NCBI GenBank assembly: GCA_025201705.1
Contig: MU616620.1
Coordinates: forward strand, 1-64,000
Reading direction: 5' to 3'
Length of the DNA: 64,000 nucleotides
From: Dissophora ornata
Taxonomy: Eukaryota; Mortierellomycota; Mortierellomycetes; Mortierellales; Mortierellaceae
Positions 23,118 to 37,477 of the stretch are shown here, in pieces (position 1 is the first letter of the stretch; every line of letters starts with the position of its first letter). A program made the position numbers and the translations under genes. Under the pieces are notes generated by a model. That model did no database searches. It worked only from the letters and a program-made list of their open reading frames with translations, and had not been told where the DNA came from.

Positions 23118-25498
23118 AGAGACAAGTGTCAAGTGCCCAGGAGGAAGGAGCGACGAAGACCTCAACAAAAGTCATATGTATATATATAATATACACAATT
23201 TTATTTTCTAAAGTAAACACCACTAGTGTTGTTCTTTTGAATGGTAAAATGCAATAGCAGTGTATCAGGAAGCATTGGCTAAGTTAACCATTTTACCTGC
23301 TCTGCGTGCTCAGACTTCTTCCGCATATCAGAAAGAGCGACCTAATCACTCTTGGCAACAACATTGGAATGTAATAGGGACAGCAATATTCTTTGGTGTC
23401 TGGGTTTGTTATCTGTGTATACACATTATCATCAGCATTTTCAGAATATTCCAAGATTGGCAATGTATACTGCGGTTCTCCATGTTCCATCGATGAACTG
23501 TGGATCTCATGTGGATCCTCGGTAAGACCGATCTCAATTGAAAGCATACCACCTGTGGTGCCGTCGTGGTACTCGTAACGCTTAAGGTGGCATTGAAAGA
23601 CGCCAAGGATGGTATGAGGTCGCTGGAGCGCGCTAATGCGACCCTATAGGCGATATTCGAGACTCTGGATCAGAGCCAGAATTGAACTCGGAATACGACA
23701 ATGAAGATTGCTGCATTGGCACGGGCGATGGTGGCCACAGGAGTATGTACGCCGAGAGTGACCGCATGGGCGATGATGCCCTGGGTGTCAACGAAGGGGA
23801 AAATGAGGACCCGCAAAATTTGTGAGAAGCATTATATGGATAAGTCTCCATTGATAGCGCATCAGGCCAAACGAGCGGTTCAGTGGAAAGGCAAGCGTAT
23901 TTCACTGGTGTCGCGAAGACACGTTGTTTGAGTCGAGCCTTGATCGAGCAGAGTTTCCAGCCGGTCTTTCTATCGACTTCTTTGTCTTTGTCCACGCTCT
24001 TGTCTTTGTTGTTGTTCATAAAAGAGGGTCCGAGATTGTAATCGGCACGATAGTACATCTCCATGCGACTCTTTCCTTGAATCCTTTCGCTCTGGAACGC
24101 GTTCTTCTGCATAAATACGCTCCGTGCCCTTCGCGAGCCCTCTTTTCATATTTATCTTTTGATGGCCCCAAAGGAGCACTTAAAGCAGCAGCGACTGTTC
24201 CAGTTACAGGCATGGATAATTGTTGCTCAGCAAGACACTGCGCCTGCGCACGGTTCGGATGCACGGGTTGCGCGGAGGGCGGTAGTGATTGGAAAGACAG
24301 CGACGGAAGGAAAATGATCTTGTGATGTCGTTGACGAACAATGAGGTCGGGCCAGATCGCGTCGTCTAGAATCAATCTGGAGGTTTCGGCAGCCAAAGCT
24401 ACAGCGGCCAATTTGCTCTTGGAGCTCATTCCTATTGTGTGTTGGGGATGTTGATGTTTGCAACGTGGGAGAGACTTGATCGAGACGGGGAAGACTACCT
24501 CGTGCGCGAAAATGACATTGTTCGTGGACTTTTTATTGAAGACATTCATATTGTTGTGGTCGAATGTTTGTGGTATGTGTGTCGAGACCGGCCTTTATTT
24601 TTTTTTCTGGATTCATTGCTCTCTGGCTTTTGTTTTCCCTTCCTCGCGTTATCCATCTATCCACGAAAGACAACAACAAGTTGAAGCCAGTAAAGGCAAC
24701 GCGTGTTTTCATATAAACGTTTTGATTTGCTTTTCACTTTTCACCACGAAAGAACTGAAAAGGCGATAATGTCCACGGGACCATCAATCCCCCTGTAGCG
24801 GAGCGGGTAAATGTTTATTTGTTCCAAGGGGTGTGTCTGGATGTCCACGAGAGTTTCTTGCTGTTGTTGTTTTTGGTGGTGTTGTTGTGCTTGAAAGAAC
24901 GAAAAGGACGCTGGTCATTCGGGTTTCAAACAGATGATCCTGAAGACTAGCATGGTCCCCTTTCCTCAACCCCTTTCCTCAACCATGGCCCCTTTCCTCA
25001 TTGGTGCACCGCAGAAGGAAGAAGCTTATGTAATCAGGTGTGCACAAGATTCTCTGTTCTTTGCTCCTCGGAAACAAGTTTGTCCTACCATTGCATGCAC
25101 CCACCTTGCACTCGGATTACGGCTCAGTGTGCTTGGTCGTACTCCAGCCGGAATAAAGCAGAAGCAAAGAGTCAATCGATTTTGTGTGTGTGTTACCAAG
25201 TAAATTGGTCTGGTCCGACCCTTCCTCTCTGCTCTTATCCCAAATAACGTTTTTAGCGTTGGTTTTTTTTTTTTTTTTTTTTTTTTAGGATAGGGCCAAA
25301 GATGAGAGCATCAACAACAGACCAAGTTGGCGATGGAAATAATGATGAGAGCGAGTGTACTTCACGATAAAGACCTTTTTATGGGCATGGTCTCTGGGCT
25401 GCAAACTCTTGCTCATTTTTTCTTTTTCTCTCCACTCTTCCTCATTCATCGAATCACCCATTGATTAATTCTCGACATCTCATTCTCGCCATTTCCCC
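23118..25498. other. Long stretch with at most one weak minus-strand ORF
   Basis: No recognised gene. On the minus strand an ATG at 24432 opens MSSKSKLAAVALAAETSRL and runs to 24016, and an overlapping frame at 24112-23633 reads YYRADYNLGPSFMNNN. They may be exons of one orphan gene, but no convincing join was found. A 24-nt T run lies at 25263-25286. The last 150 bases before 25499 are C/T-rich and probably hold the promoter of the anoctamin gene. Confidence 0.3.
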
Positions 25499-28087
25499 AT
25501 GCAACCCCACGGGAAGGAAGAGGTAAAAAAAAATAAAAAAAAAATAAAAAAACGAGGGGAAAAGGAGAGAATCGACCTCTTGCTTGCCGGGGTTCTCACC
25601 TCCGACTTCACGATTACCACTCATCGTTTCTCCTATTTCATTGCAATCAGTCGACAGTGGTTGACCTCGGGGTCCTTAACGCCCAGAGTCGACAACAGCA
25701 ACACCAGCAACAGCAACGGCAACAAAAGCAATCACAAGCAATAGCGCCTATCGATTCCCCCGCCGCCTCATCCACGCACGTCTTTGACCACCTTACCTCC
25801 CTCAACTCTCCTGATACAGTGACAGCACCATCTGCGCCCGGCGGCGGGGCAAGCGGTGGCAGTCCAAAGAACCCCAAAAAAGAGCAAGCTCAAAAAGGAG
25901 CGAAGCCTAAAGAACACAAGGACTGCCCGCGCCATGCCGATGGCCATCCCCCCAACAAGGTGACAACACGGGATCTTGGAGACAAGCGAGTAGTCTATCT
26001 GTTCTATGGATCGGATATCGACCTGTTTGATTCCATCGCAACCTACAAACTCGGCAATCCGGACAAGAGCGTCGAGGACGCAATTGATTCATTTAGTACG
26101 TTGCACGCTCATCCACCTGAATATACGCAGTTATTTGTGTTCCTGGTTCCTGACAAAAAAAAAAAGAGAAACCTGGCAAATCTCCGACTAGCAGTATTAG
26201 CTAACAACCTCCTTTTCTCTCAAATCCATGGCGCACACATGTATCCTCAATTCATCTTCCCACCTTGACTGCTCGGTCCTACATCTTGGCTATCACCACA
26301 CGACTTGCTACCCCTGCCTCCGCTCCTCTACCAAATGGTCCTTCTAAATCAGGCGAACACCAAGGAGCAGATGCGCTAGCGAACTTCATCTACGGGACCC
26401 AAGCTTTTGACATGATCATCAAATATCCGATCCCAGAGCACCTTCGTAAGGTGCCCGATAACCCTCCCATCACTGAGGCTGACTCCAGCCTCTCGGATAC
26501 GAAGATTGATTCCGCCAGCTTACGCAAGGAAGAAAAGCTAGGGAAACAGCAACAGCCTCAAAAGCAGAAACTGGACTCATTGCAATTCGCAGAGGCAGAC
26601 AAGGATGTAGAGCCTGCGACGAAAGACCCTAAAATGGAGAAGGAGGACAGGTTGGAACACCATAGGATGAGGTTTAGAAAGGCGCTTTTGAGAGAGAGTT
26701 TGGTCATCGAAGAGGAACCCAGCATTGAGGGAGACGAGATGTATATGAAGGTGTATACGCCTTTCTGGAGACTGTGCATTGAGGCCCAGCGCTTGCGATA
26801 CAAGAGAGAGCTCACGGTATGTGCATTTATTTGTTTATTTTTGAACAGAAAGCCCGGAAAATGTGCGGCTCTTTTTACCCAGAAACCAGGGATTTTGATT
26901 TGTGGACTAACATCTGCTTGACTCAATGCCTATGCATATTAAATAATCAAAACAGCATATCGATATAATGGATAAGGAAAAGAATGCTGTAGATGCTGCT
27001 ATTGCCGAGGTTGAGGACCAGAGTTGGTGGAACGGACGTTTTGTACGCATACTTCGGCGCTTCGACAATGTATCGCTGCCCTTGCGAGCCGAATCGTTGC
27101 TGTTCAAGGCCAGCAAATTGAGGCAGTATGCTTTGGCGGAAAAGAAGCGCAAGTGGAGTGATATTGTCCGTCATGGTGGGGGAATCCAACCCGATGGATC
27201 TGGTGTGGGTTCCCAAGTGGGCACGGACGGCAAGGACGGATTCTTCGGCACCGGAAGGCGCGGCAACCTGGTAAGACTCACAAACCTTGTGGATTTAAGT
27301 GTCTTCCGCTGCTAAGCTTATTCCAGATGAGAAAGTTCGGCTGTAGTGCTAACTATCTTCTGGTCGTGTTATCGCTGGGGCTGTGCTACTTCGTCCGCTC
27401 TACGTTCATAGACGGAGACCATCATTATTTACTGCAAGATCAGGACCAAGCGCGGAGAACGCCACGCTCTGAAGACGGCTCGCGATAGAAAGATCTTCAC
27501 AGAAATGTTCACCCTGCACGATGGGTCCTACAAATCCAAGGTCGTCCCTACCCCCAACCGCCGAACGCTCCTCTTCAATGACTGGGTCCGGTCTCGCCAC
27601 GCGCAACCCTTGGAGGAGGTCCGATTCTATTACGGCGAAAAAATTGCGTTATATTTTGCTTGGATCGAGTATTACACGAAATGGCTTGTCTCTGCTGCAA
27701 TCGTCGGATTTGTGTTCTTGATCTTTGGGTTGATCAACTACTTTTTCCTCCAAGGAGATTTGTTCTCAAAGCCGAACGAGGTTGCTTCCAGGCTGGTTGA
27801 TATCTTTGATAACGCATTGACTTTGCCGTACGCACTGTTCATGTCCGTATGGTCCTCATTGTTTGTTGAGTACTGGAAGCGTAAGAGCAATGTTCTGGCG
27901 TATCAGTGGAACACTTTGGACTTTGAGAGACATGAGAGGTCAAGACCAGAATTCAAACCGACGGACACGAGGATTTCACCCGTGACAGGAAAGAAGGAAC
28001 TGTTTTATCCACGGTTCAGGCAATTCCTCTCTTTTATGATCAGTGTCATGGTCGTTCTGATCTCTGTAAGTGCGCGTTCCCTCTACC

Positions 28088-28126
<39 letters not shown>

Positions 28127-30101
28127 TTATTTTTATATTATTTTTCCTTCAACAATGGATGGCCTGCTTATCGAAGTTGCTCACCGCCCGTTGCATCCTG
28201 CATGTTTAGATTGCTATTGTTATCGTGTCTGTGGGATCGTTGTTGCTCTTCAACGTGTGGCTGAAGAATGGAGAGGATAGGAATCCATATACAGTCAGTG
28301 TGATTACGGCTATCATGAACTTAGTTGTCATTATGATTCTGGGCACGGTAAGGACCATTGTCATACACTTGGCTACCCTCTTACATGTCCTGCCCTGGTG
28401 TCGTGAACCTATGAACTCAGCATGTCGCTATTTGTCTCCTTTCCTGCCACTTAGGTTTACGCCAAATTGGCTAAATTCCTTACGGACAATGAGAATCACC
28501 GGCGCTTAACTCAGTATGAAGGTGAAAATACAACATCCACCAGCTTATTTTCTTTTGATGGGTGTCCTATATTGGATGTAGTCATTAACTATTTCATCAA
28601 TCTCCATGCTGTTCTCAACCCACAGATGCACTTATTATCAAGCGGTTCTTGTTTGATTTTGTCAACTTCTACTCTGCCCTGGTCTACATCGCCTATTTTA
28701 AGCAGAGTATAGGCAGCAAGCTCTTCAGCAACCCCGAGTTCCATGACAAATGTGCCGCGGAAGGAGGCTCCTGTATGGGCGAGTTGACCATTCAACTGGC
28801 AATTGTGTTCGTCGGTAAGCAGTTCCTGAACCAAGTGCAGGAACTCGCAATTCCTATGTTCAAACAATGGTGGAACCGTAAGGACGAATTGGCGCAAAAG
28901 GCTACACTCGTTGGCAAATACAAGGACAAGCAGAATATGGTCAAGCCTCCTCAGTGGGCCAAGGACGATATTTTACCGCCATATGATCCCAGTATGTTTG
29001 AGGAGTATCGGGAGTTGGTTATTCAGTTTGGGTTCTGTACATTGTTCGTGACCGCGTTCCCGGTTGCGCCGATCTTTGCGTTGATCAACAACCTCTTGGA
29101 AGTTCATGTGGATGCGTATAAGCTGCTGACGCAGCATCGTAGACCAATTGCCCAGACTGCTCAGGACATCGGTAGGTTTATCAACAATTGCTTGAGGAAG
29201 CAAGAATGTGAATTTTATCACTTCCATCTGCGTTTTTGCGGTCATGATACTTAAAATAATCTGGTTAAACCACTGTAGGGAGCTGGACCTCGATCATGAC
29301 GTTGCTGACGCACATCTCAGTATTCACGAACGCGTGTTTAATTGCGTTCCAGTCCAGCTGGATGAACAACAACGTTTTCAGGATGGTGCCTTGGGTCTCA
29401 CAGGAGCTGAATCCTGACGGAATCGACTTTGCTCTCTTGTCTGTTCGTTTGCTCTTTATTTTCATCTTTGAGGTAAATCTACGAGAGCGAAAAAAGAGCT
29501 TTCTTTTTGTTACAGATTCGGTTGTGTAGAACGAGCATGCTGTACTTTGCAGAAGTGTTAAACATGTTCCTCGATCTCTATCTAGCACGTTGTGTTCTTT
29601 ATCAAAGTTGCGATCTCAAATCTGGTCCGAGATATACCTCGCACTGTCAAGTTGGCGATCGAGCGCGAGAATTACTATACCCGCCTTGCCCTCGATGACG
29701 AAGAGCCCGCCATGGACGAGGTGCTTGAGGACCTGGACGATGATGACGAGTCCGATGACGAATATGATTTCCGAAAGAAGCTTGCCAGGCTTATGGATGA
29801 CAACTACACCAACTTTGATGAGAAGGAAGGACGACTCTCGGGGGAAGGTGGAAATACAGCGTCCGGTGTGGAAGACACCGCTTCAATCGAAGAAGAGGAT
29901 GATGAGGAATTGGAAGCGCTGATTAAGGCAGGTGGGTGTGGATGTGCAGCCCACGGAGATGGTATCGTCGGCACGGCCAAGGGTGGTTTTGACGGCACTT
30001 GGATGAGTCGGTTCAAGCCTGATGCGCAGGCGACGCTGAGAAAACGACAGCAGAGACGCCGACGCAGGCAGAACGCAGCCAAGGCGCAAGATGAGGTCTA
30101 A
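25499..30101 (+). CDS. Anoctamin/TMEM16-family membrane protein
   Basis: Proposed exons: 25499-25522, 25651-26095, an uncertain join into the frame ending at 26816, 26956-27270, 27412-28065, 28210-28347, 28455-28521, 28626-29171, 29279-29472 and 29586-30101. Anoctamins are ten-helix membrane proteins acting as lipid scramblases or Ca-gated channels; fungal members often sit at the ER-plasma membrane contact. The anchor is RTLLFNDWVRSRHAQPLEEV, then IALYFAWIEYYTKWL, the SVWSSLFVEYWKRK loop, QWNTLDFERHE, and late helices containing FGFCTLFVTAFPVAPIFALI, the segment rich in conserved acidic and aromatic residues. The N-terminal cytosolic domain is Gln-rich then charged. The C-terminal tail is strongly acidic (about 29700-29930) and ends in an Arg-rich stretch. 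The 28066-28209 intron contains a 33-nt T run. The tiny first exon and the join across 26096-26350 are the weakest parts. Confidence 0.88.
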
Positions 30102-31395
30102 GCACTGGACGAGAGACGAGTACAACGAGAGTTTACATGTGAACACAAATAATTGTAATAAATATCTTATGCAGGGACATGATGCGTATCCTAGGATCAA
30201 TCAGGTGCAGGTGCTGAGGAATTGATCACAAACAGAGGGAGGCCCGAGTAGGGTGTGCCGCTGCACGGACGGCTTTTTCAGCAGACAGGACAAGGCAGCG
30301 TTGAGAACACTACAGGGCGGGTATGAATAGACAAGGTGAGAGTAGATGTCTTGAGCTCGCGCTAGTATGTTGCATCGAGGTAAAGAGCACAAAGAGCGTC
30401 TGGCCCGGCCGTGGATGGGCGATCATAGTGAAGTGATTTGTGTTTGCACAACGTCAAATGAACACTGCGCAGGAGCATGTTAGTATTGGTGTTTGTTGAG
30501 TGCCCAGGCTGAAAGAAGAAACATGAAGCCATGCGAAAGGGCGGTGTTCCGGATCGTAAAGTTGAACCAAGCAAAGAGGCAGGTCCGTTCTTCTGCAGCA
30601 GAGCCGTGAGAGAGGCGAGATTTATGCATGCGCCTGGAGTAGGAGCATCGTGAGGGAATTAGGGTACGGTCCCAGGTGTACGGGGTGGGAGCAAAAGCGA
30701 CAGAAGGTTTTGGAGCTTGAATGAAAGGACGAATCAACCTTATTGTTCGCACAATTGGCTTGAAAGTCAACGGCGTGCTGTAGAGAGGCAGACGATCTGT
30801 GTCAGAGTTGAGTGAGGTTGACAGTGAATGCCGCAGCATGCTGGTTAAGATCGTCCTCGGCCAGGAGGAATCCATCGCACGGGTTCGTTCAGCAGAGGGG
30901 GGGCATTGATGTTTGTTGCGACTGATGTTTCAGCGCGTAGTCGATGTGGGGCCGCAGATAGTGCGATAACGATGTCCCAGCGTACAATGGTGGTTGGTAT
31001 ATTGTGTCATGTATTGTGTACGTCGCGCAGAAATAAGGTGGGCTTTCACGCAGATGGCAGCTGATGAGACCGAATGCATCCGATGCGGATGCCATTGGGG
31101 CGAGGGCAATGGATCGAGGGCTCATCTCAAAGACGGACACGTTGTCCACGGTGATACAGTGAACCTCGCGCGCCCGGAAAGAGAGGCTTGAAGACGTGGT
31201 GTACCAACCAGTGCACCAGTGCTCAAAAACCAACCAGCGAGCAGGTCCATGAATTGTTATTTCCGGTTGAGTGGGACACTTGAACCTACCCCGCACACCA
31301 CAGGCTGGCAGGACAAGCACATCTCTTTCTTAAATCTGCCATCTTCACATCACCTTGCCACATCCTCATCTTCATCAACCCCCTGGCAGACCACG
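30102..31395. other. Intergenic, no convincing gene
   Basis: Minus-strand frames at 30480-30875 and 30889-31320 are open but show no domain, no repeat and no splice-supported extension, and are probably chance frames. AATAAA-like sequence near 30157 may serve the anoctamin 3' end. C/T-rich sequence near 31340-31390 precedes the next gene. Confidence 0.4.
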
Positions 31396-34300
31396 ATGGA
31401 GACTCATCATCAGAATCAGCAAACACAACGTGAGTGAGCGAACCTCAATCATCGCCCTTCTTTTTTTTTATCTTTCTTAATGTTCCCTCTGTTCCTGAAT
31501 CCGCATCGGCGAGAGGAAGAGAGAGAGAGAGAGGGGGGGAGAAAGAGACACACACACATCGCCATCAGAACCAATCTTCGGACCAGCCAACGAACCAACC
31601 AACTAATCAGCCAAATTCAGCCAGCGCCGTGCGCCTGAACCGGGGAACTGTGCTGACAATCGCCGCCAATGGCAGGGCAGCTCTATCTGCCCTACAATTG
31701 ATGAGTGAAAGATCATCCTGGGCACAGTAACAGGATTCTCGGGATCAATTGAGCGACACGATATGGTGCTCCATAGATTGCTGGAACAGCCCTAGTCGAT
31801 GGGGCGATAAACTGTAGCGTCTACAGATGCGGCTGATGGCAATCGCAATAGCTGCTATACGCCGCAACTGTCCTTGGGCTCGGTCAGGTTCGCCACGGGA
31901 CCTGATCAGCCTTGGTATTCTCTGTTGCTTTGAATCCTCTGACCGTGCGCACTCCTGTTGATGATGACGAGCTCCTCATCAGACCCTTCAGCTGCCCCCT
32001 GTTCCCCCTCGGCGCTCTCTCTCTCTTTTGCACCCTCGCTGTGTTTCTTGATCATACTCTTTGCTGAAATCCCAGTCTCGGTTTCCATCATATGTACTGC
32101 CCCTTCGTCCGCCACTATACTCCCCCTTGGCGATCGTTGGCAGGGCAATCTCTCGTTGTTTGCGGACATTAATTTGATATCCCCAGTTGATTATGGCATA
32201 TACCTTTCACAAATTAACGCTTAGTCCATCCATCCGCATATCCTCCCTCCCCCATCCCTCTCTCTTTCCTTCGTCGCCATGCGGCCTAATCTATTTTAGC
32301 GTCTCATCGGAGGAGACAGTCCACGCTAGTCTACTCCACCACAAAGTTCGACGGCTCCCTATCGCTCGATAGCAGAACAGCAACATTAGGAGATGGCGCA
32401 GAATCGCCCACATCATCACTCTCTCAGAATCGCTCTCTCAAACCTCCAACAACACCAACTAATAATAACAGGAACTCTTTCGGAATCTGGAGTGGCAGCA
32501 AGTCAGCGGCAAGCACACCTAATCTTGGCAACGTCAACCGGGCTCATAGCCCCAACGATTTTTCATCTTCGTCTATTACAACCGCGTCTGCCTCCGGGGC
32601 TGCGACCAGGACACAGGGCTCTGGCGAGGGCTCGGCTGCAAGTATTGATAGCTCTGGCTCTTCATTTCATCAGCGGAGGAAACGGAGTGAGAGCATTGGG
32701 GGAATCAAGGTAAAAGATGATTACGAAACTATAAACCGTACAAATGGAGGACCACAGGGGTGCTGTTGAGACAAGTCTGAGAGCACAGGGGCCATTGCCA
32801 CAACGCAATGACGTGTACTACCGACGATTCTTGACGAGAAAAAATAATTATCCGGCTAATGATAACCGCATACATGCATGTGTAGAACACGGCCGGAAAC
32901 ATCACCAGGATTGTCAAGAAGAGCAGCAGCAACTTTCTCAAGAAGTTCGTTAAGGTAATGACATGCGACAAATGATGAAAGAGCAGCTCAGTCGTATACC
33001 GATATGAGACTAACTTGATTGCGTGCATCCTTAAAAAAATTAGAGTTTTGATGACAAGGACGCACCACCAACACCGAGCATCCCATCCTCAAACAACACA
33101 TCGTCGGTCAAACCGCTACCACCACCACCCCATGGGGCTCGCTCCACAACTATGCCTGAGCTGCCGACCCTCTCTTCACAACTGCAGGAACAAGGAGGTC
33201 GCACTGGACCACTCGATACCCCACCGCCCCTGTCACCCTTGATGGGCCAGGAGCTGGAAACCCACTTCGCATCCATAAACACGGCACTCCCGCAAGTCAA
33301 TGGTCAGTCCCAACAGACTGCGCAAAACTCAAATGTAGAGTCGTGGCTCAAGAGCACAGCCGACAACGAGAGAGCTAAATTATCCGCGAACCATGAAGGA
33401 GTTTCATCAGCAGAACTCTCGGCTAGTCTCGCTCTGCTCTCGCAACAACCTGCACGGTTGGATCGCAGGGAATCCAAGGTGTCTGATGACCTAAATGACC
33501 TGGATAATGACGAGGACGAGGAAGATGAGGACGAGGATGAAGATCTACCGATCAACATTACCAATCGTCTATCAAAGCTTTACGAGTCTGGATCGATGCA
33601 TCTCAATCAATCGCAGACATCACTCTATTACTCGACAAAATCTAACCTCTCTGACGCTGAAGCAGCAGAATTGGAATCGAGGCGGACCTCACTTGCACAG
33701 GATGCACTCGGATACAGTCTAGGACTCTCAGGGGGCAACCCTATCCGATTCTCGCTAAACAGCATCGGCAGTCTTCATTTGACTCCTTTGCCGTCTTTGT
33801 CGCGCTCAAATTCTACTCCATCGTCGCCAGGGTTCCCAAAAATCCCGGTTGAATACCAGGAGAGCAAGCTACCGCCGCGAAGACCCGTGTCGATGTTCAT
33901 ACCGCTCAGCACAAGTTCTGCATTGGACAGCGACGAGCTCGACGAGGATAACAAGGGCCATGGTCATCAAAGGGAGCTGAGTGTGGATATAGAGTCAACT
34001 CCGAGGAACTTATCTATCGCTGGAACACCCACTCAATCATCGTTAAATCTGCTTGTGCCGGGGGGAGTCCGTGAGGGACCCAGGACAGCCAATCGACCAA
34101 TCACTATCTGTGTCAGTGCAGACGACGCCAACAGGATCCCATTCTCTTCGACTTCATCCATTGCAACGCTTCTTACACCGGACATGTCTCTTGAGGAGCA
34201 GCGGGAGTTCACTGTAGCATTGGCGATTCGGACATCCAAGAGGTGTTTTGACGAGGACGAAAGCTTCATAAAGCGAGGCGAAATCGCCGAGTACCTTGGT

Positions 34301-37248
34301 ACACCAAAGCCCTTTCAGCGACAAGTGCTCATGCACTACATGGATCACTTTGATTTCACTGGTAAACGGCTTGACTTTGCTTTTCGGGCGCTTTGTCAAA
34401 AATTAGTTCTCAAGGGCGAGACGCAGGAGGTGGACCGCATTTTAGAGGCGTTCGCAGAGCGATATGTCGTCTGTAACCCGCGGACACTACTTGGTGGTGC
34501 GGATCTTGCCAAGGACGTTGTTCATGCGATCACTTACTCGATCCTGCTGCTGAACACGGATCTGCATATTGTTCAGCAATCGAGCAAAATGTCACGCTCA
34601 GCATTTATCAAGAATACGCTGCAGGTGGTTCAATCCCAATCACTGCAGTCTAGCCATAGCCAGAACGGCAGCAACCTAAGTGAGGACTCTGGCAATGACA
34701 CGATCCTGGAATTGCCACGGTCGCTGACGGGGGAGTCACTTCCAGAGGGGTTGGCGCCACTACCGAGTTCGAAGAAGCGAACACCAAGCGTTAAGAGCTG
34801 GAAGAGCGGCCAAAGTCATCAGAGCACCGGTTTTTCGCAAGTCCTTAATAGCAGCCATCACCAGAACCACGGCAGCAAGATGGGAACAGATGCCAAAGCG
34901 AACGGTGGGTATGGCAATGGCAAATGGTGGCAACAGGAACTGGAAGGTCTTTTGAAGGATATTTATGCTGCTGTGAAGCAGCACCAGATCCTGCTGCCGG
35001 TGTCTCCAGCGACTCTACTACCCCCAAGGTCGAAATCGAACCATTCAATCTCTTCACCACCAACCTCACCAACAATTTCTGGATTCGGATCGTCCATCTT
35101 TTCGTCGAACCGCATGAGTCGACTCATAAACCCGTCTTCATCGTCCTCGTCGCTTCCTTACCTTCAGGACTCTGGCAGTGGAAACGGTGGCTTTGGACTA
35201 GGACTCTCTGGCCGACGCAATTCTGTCAGTGCACGGACAAAGCAGCTCAGAAGTGAAGCCATTCAACGGCTCAACGCTCAGGCGCAATCACACACAACGT
35301 CTGATGTAGATTACCTGTCTTTGTCAGCACCGTCTTCGACATCCTCGAACCTGAATGTTCGGCATAGTATGGTCGGTCATTTTATGAGCGACAGCAGTCT
35401 ACCAGACCTTGCCAGCAGTAACCGGGATCAGAATAGGGGTCCTGCCGGCAACAGAGACCTTTCGTTTTTGCGGGCGGGAGGCGATCAGAGCCAGCACAGT
35501 TCTACTAGTCGATTGTCGACCTTGACCATGACGACTTCTCAGACAAACATATCGACCTTCACATCCGCGACAACGCCCTCGGCGTCCCAGAACAGTCTGG
35601 CATCATTGCAGTCTCCAGCGCAGAGCGTCCCAATCACTCAAGAAGATTATCAGCAACAGTCACATAAAAAGCAGCATGGACACGATCTTTCCTTCTCCCA
35701 ACAACCAGAACAGCGATACACCCAGACCCAGTTACAAAAGGACCAAGTGCTTCAGCAGCACGTCCACGCGCGGTATCGTATGGAAGGCATTCTCTGGCGT
35801 AAACATTTATTGGAGCGGAGTGATAAAAAGGCTCAACACCGTGCCTGGCGCCAACTGCTCGTTGTGGTCGATACAGATCAAGGAACTCTCTCCATGTTCC
35901 GGTCAGATGGGAATTTACCAAAGCCGCCCCCAACTTCACATGGCCACGGATCTGCACCGACGTATTTGTCAGCTTCCTCGTCAATGGGAGATTACGAAGC
36001 AGATGTGCCGCTCTTCGACGAGATCCCGTTGCAGCACACAATCACCAACATCCTTCCGCCACCGGGCTATTCTTCATCGAGACGCCACGTTTTTGCAGTT
36101 CAGTTGTTCACAGGTGCTGTGTACTTATTCCAGGCAAACACCCCACAAGAGTGCGAGGCCTGGGCCAGAACTTGCAACTACTGGGCTGCAAGGACAAGCA
36201 AGGAGCCTCTAGTTGGAGGCGTCGTCAACATGGAGTATGGATGGGGTCGAGTCCTAGAGGAGTTGGCCCGGCTAGAGGAAGAGCAAGAGCAACTACAGCA
36301 GCACTATCTGGCAGCGACGTCGTCATCCGAGGGAGGTAGATCAACCCCTGGATCCGACATCAGTGGGCAGAGCCATGTTGTCTCTGCTGGAAAGCCCATG
36401 AGCACGAGCAGTGCCAAAAGCTTCAGCGGGACCGCCGACAGTATGACTCGGCTGAAGGTCGCGATGGACCTCCAATCTACTCATCCAGAGCACATAACAG
36501 ACAAGGCTCCTCCCAGGTCTGGTGGCGGTAGTGACATCTCGCTAGGTGTCAGTAGTGGACGAGGCAGGAGTGCCTCCATTCGGTCAGGAACACGAGGCTC
36601 AGTCTCCTCGGGCTCTGGAGTGTCAGCGCCAGGATTTGGAGGCGGAATGGGAAGCCCTGCTGCTCTGGGCGATAGTTTGACGCTCTTCGAGTGGACAGCA
36701 CCGATGCCGACGATGTCGGTGAGCCGGCTGAGCGAAGAGGAGCAGATGTATGCACTACGCAAATACGTGTCAGGACTCGATGCTAACATGGAATCGCACC
36801 AGGAGCATCGTGCCCCTATGACCCGTCTGGTAAGTTCACTTCTTTGTTTTGGTTTGCGTGCAAAATGAGTGCAGATCCTCCCTGAAGTACTGACTCTAAT
36901 AATATTTTCTCTCGTTATCCCAACCCTTTCCCCCGATATCAGTTCTTACAAAAGTCAAGCAACTACGCCAAGGCCTTCAATAACTGGGAGAAACGCTCAC
37001 GGTATTTGCTCAAGGAGACAGTCAAGTACCAGATCTATGTCGAATGTCTGGAGCAATCATTACAATTCCAACAGCAGCTGCAGATGGAGTTGGATAGTAT
37101 CAGGGCGCAGCAAGAGGAGCAAGAACGATTAGAGCAGGGCTTTGTCCAGGGTCAAGGAGGTCATGAACACATACAAGAGGGCCTAGAAATTGATAATGAC
37201 CTGGAAGTGGAACTTGCGGAGCTAGTTGTTCGCGATGTACCGGTGTAA
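31396..37248 (+). CDS. Sec7-PH Arf guanine-nucleotide exchange factor, EFA6/Yel1-like
   Basis: Exons 31396-31429, 32300-32709, 32886-32954, 33044-36829 and 36943-37248 join in phase to give 1,534 residues. The Sec7 domain (about 554-690) catalyses GDP release from Arf GTPases: EEQREFTVALAIRTSKRCFD, RGEIAEYLGTPKPF, then LNTDLH, the hallmark of the Sec7 hydrophobic groove. A PH domain follows (about 1081-1225: YRMEGILWRKHL to CEAWARTCNYWAA), and a C-terminal coiled coil (SNYAKAFNNWEKRSRYLLKE, then Gln-rich). Sec7, PH and coiled coil in this order is the EFA6/Yel1 architecture, which acts on Arf6/Arf3 at the plasma membrane. Long Ser-rich linkers separate the domains. The main exon was verified by its frame; the 11-codon first exon with an 870-nt intron is inferred from donor, acceptor and phase, so the N-terminus is less certain. 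Confidence 0.87.
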
Positions 37249-37477
37249 AAATAAAAAACCATGTGGATTAAGATGTAGAGAAAGTAAACCCAACTGATAG
37301 ACTGCGATAGCAGCATTTGTACTGCAATCAGCTGCCATCAAAATAGGCGACATTGGGCTAAATCGAGAACGTCCTAAAATGGCTCACGATCATTTTCCAA
37401 GCTTGATCTGAAAAACACTATGCGAATGAACTTCTGCGCCTCCACAGTGGGCTACATAGACAACCTGTATATACGTA
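37249..37477. other. Convergent 3' spacer
   Basis: Short AT-rich spacer between the Sec7 gene and the convergent crinkler-like ORF. AATAAA-like sequence immediately after the Sec7 stop could serve polyadenylation. Nothing else is seen. Confidence 0.4.

Noticed and set aside
30480..31320. Minus-strand genes downstream of the anoctamin
   Set aside because: Open frames only; no domain, no plausible introns and no codon bias distinct from neighbouring spacers.
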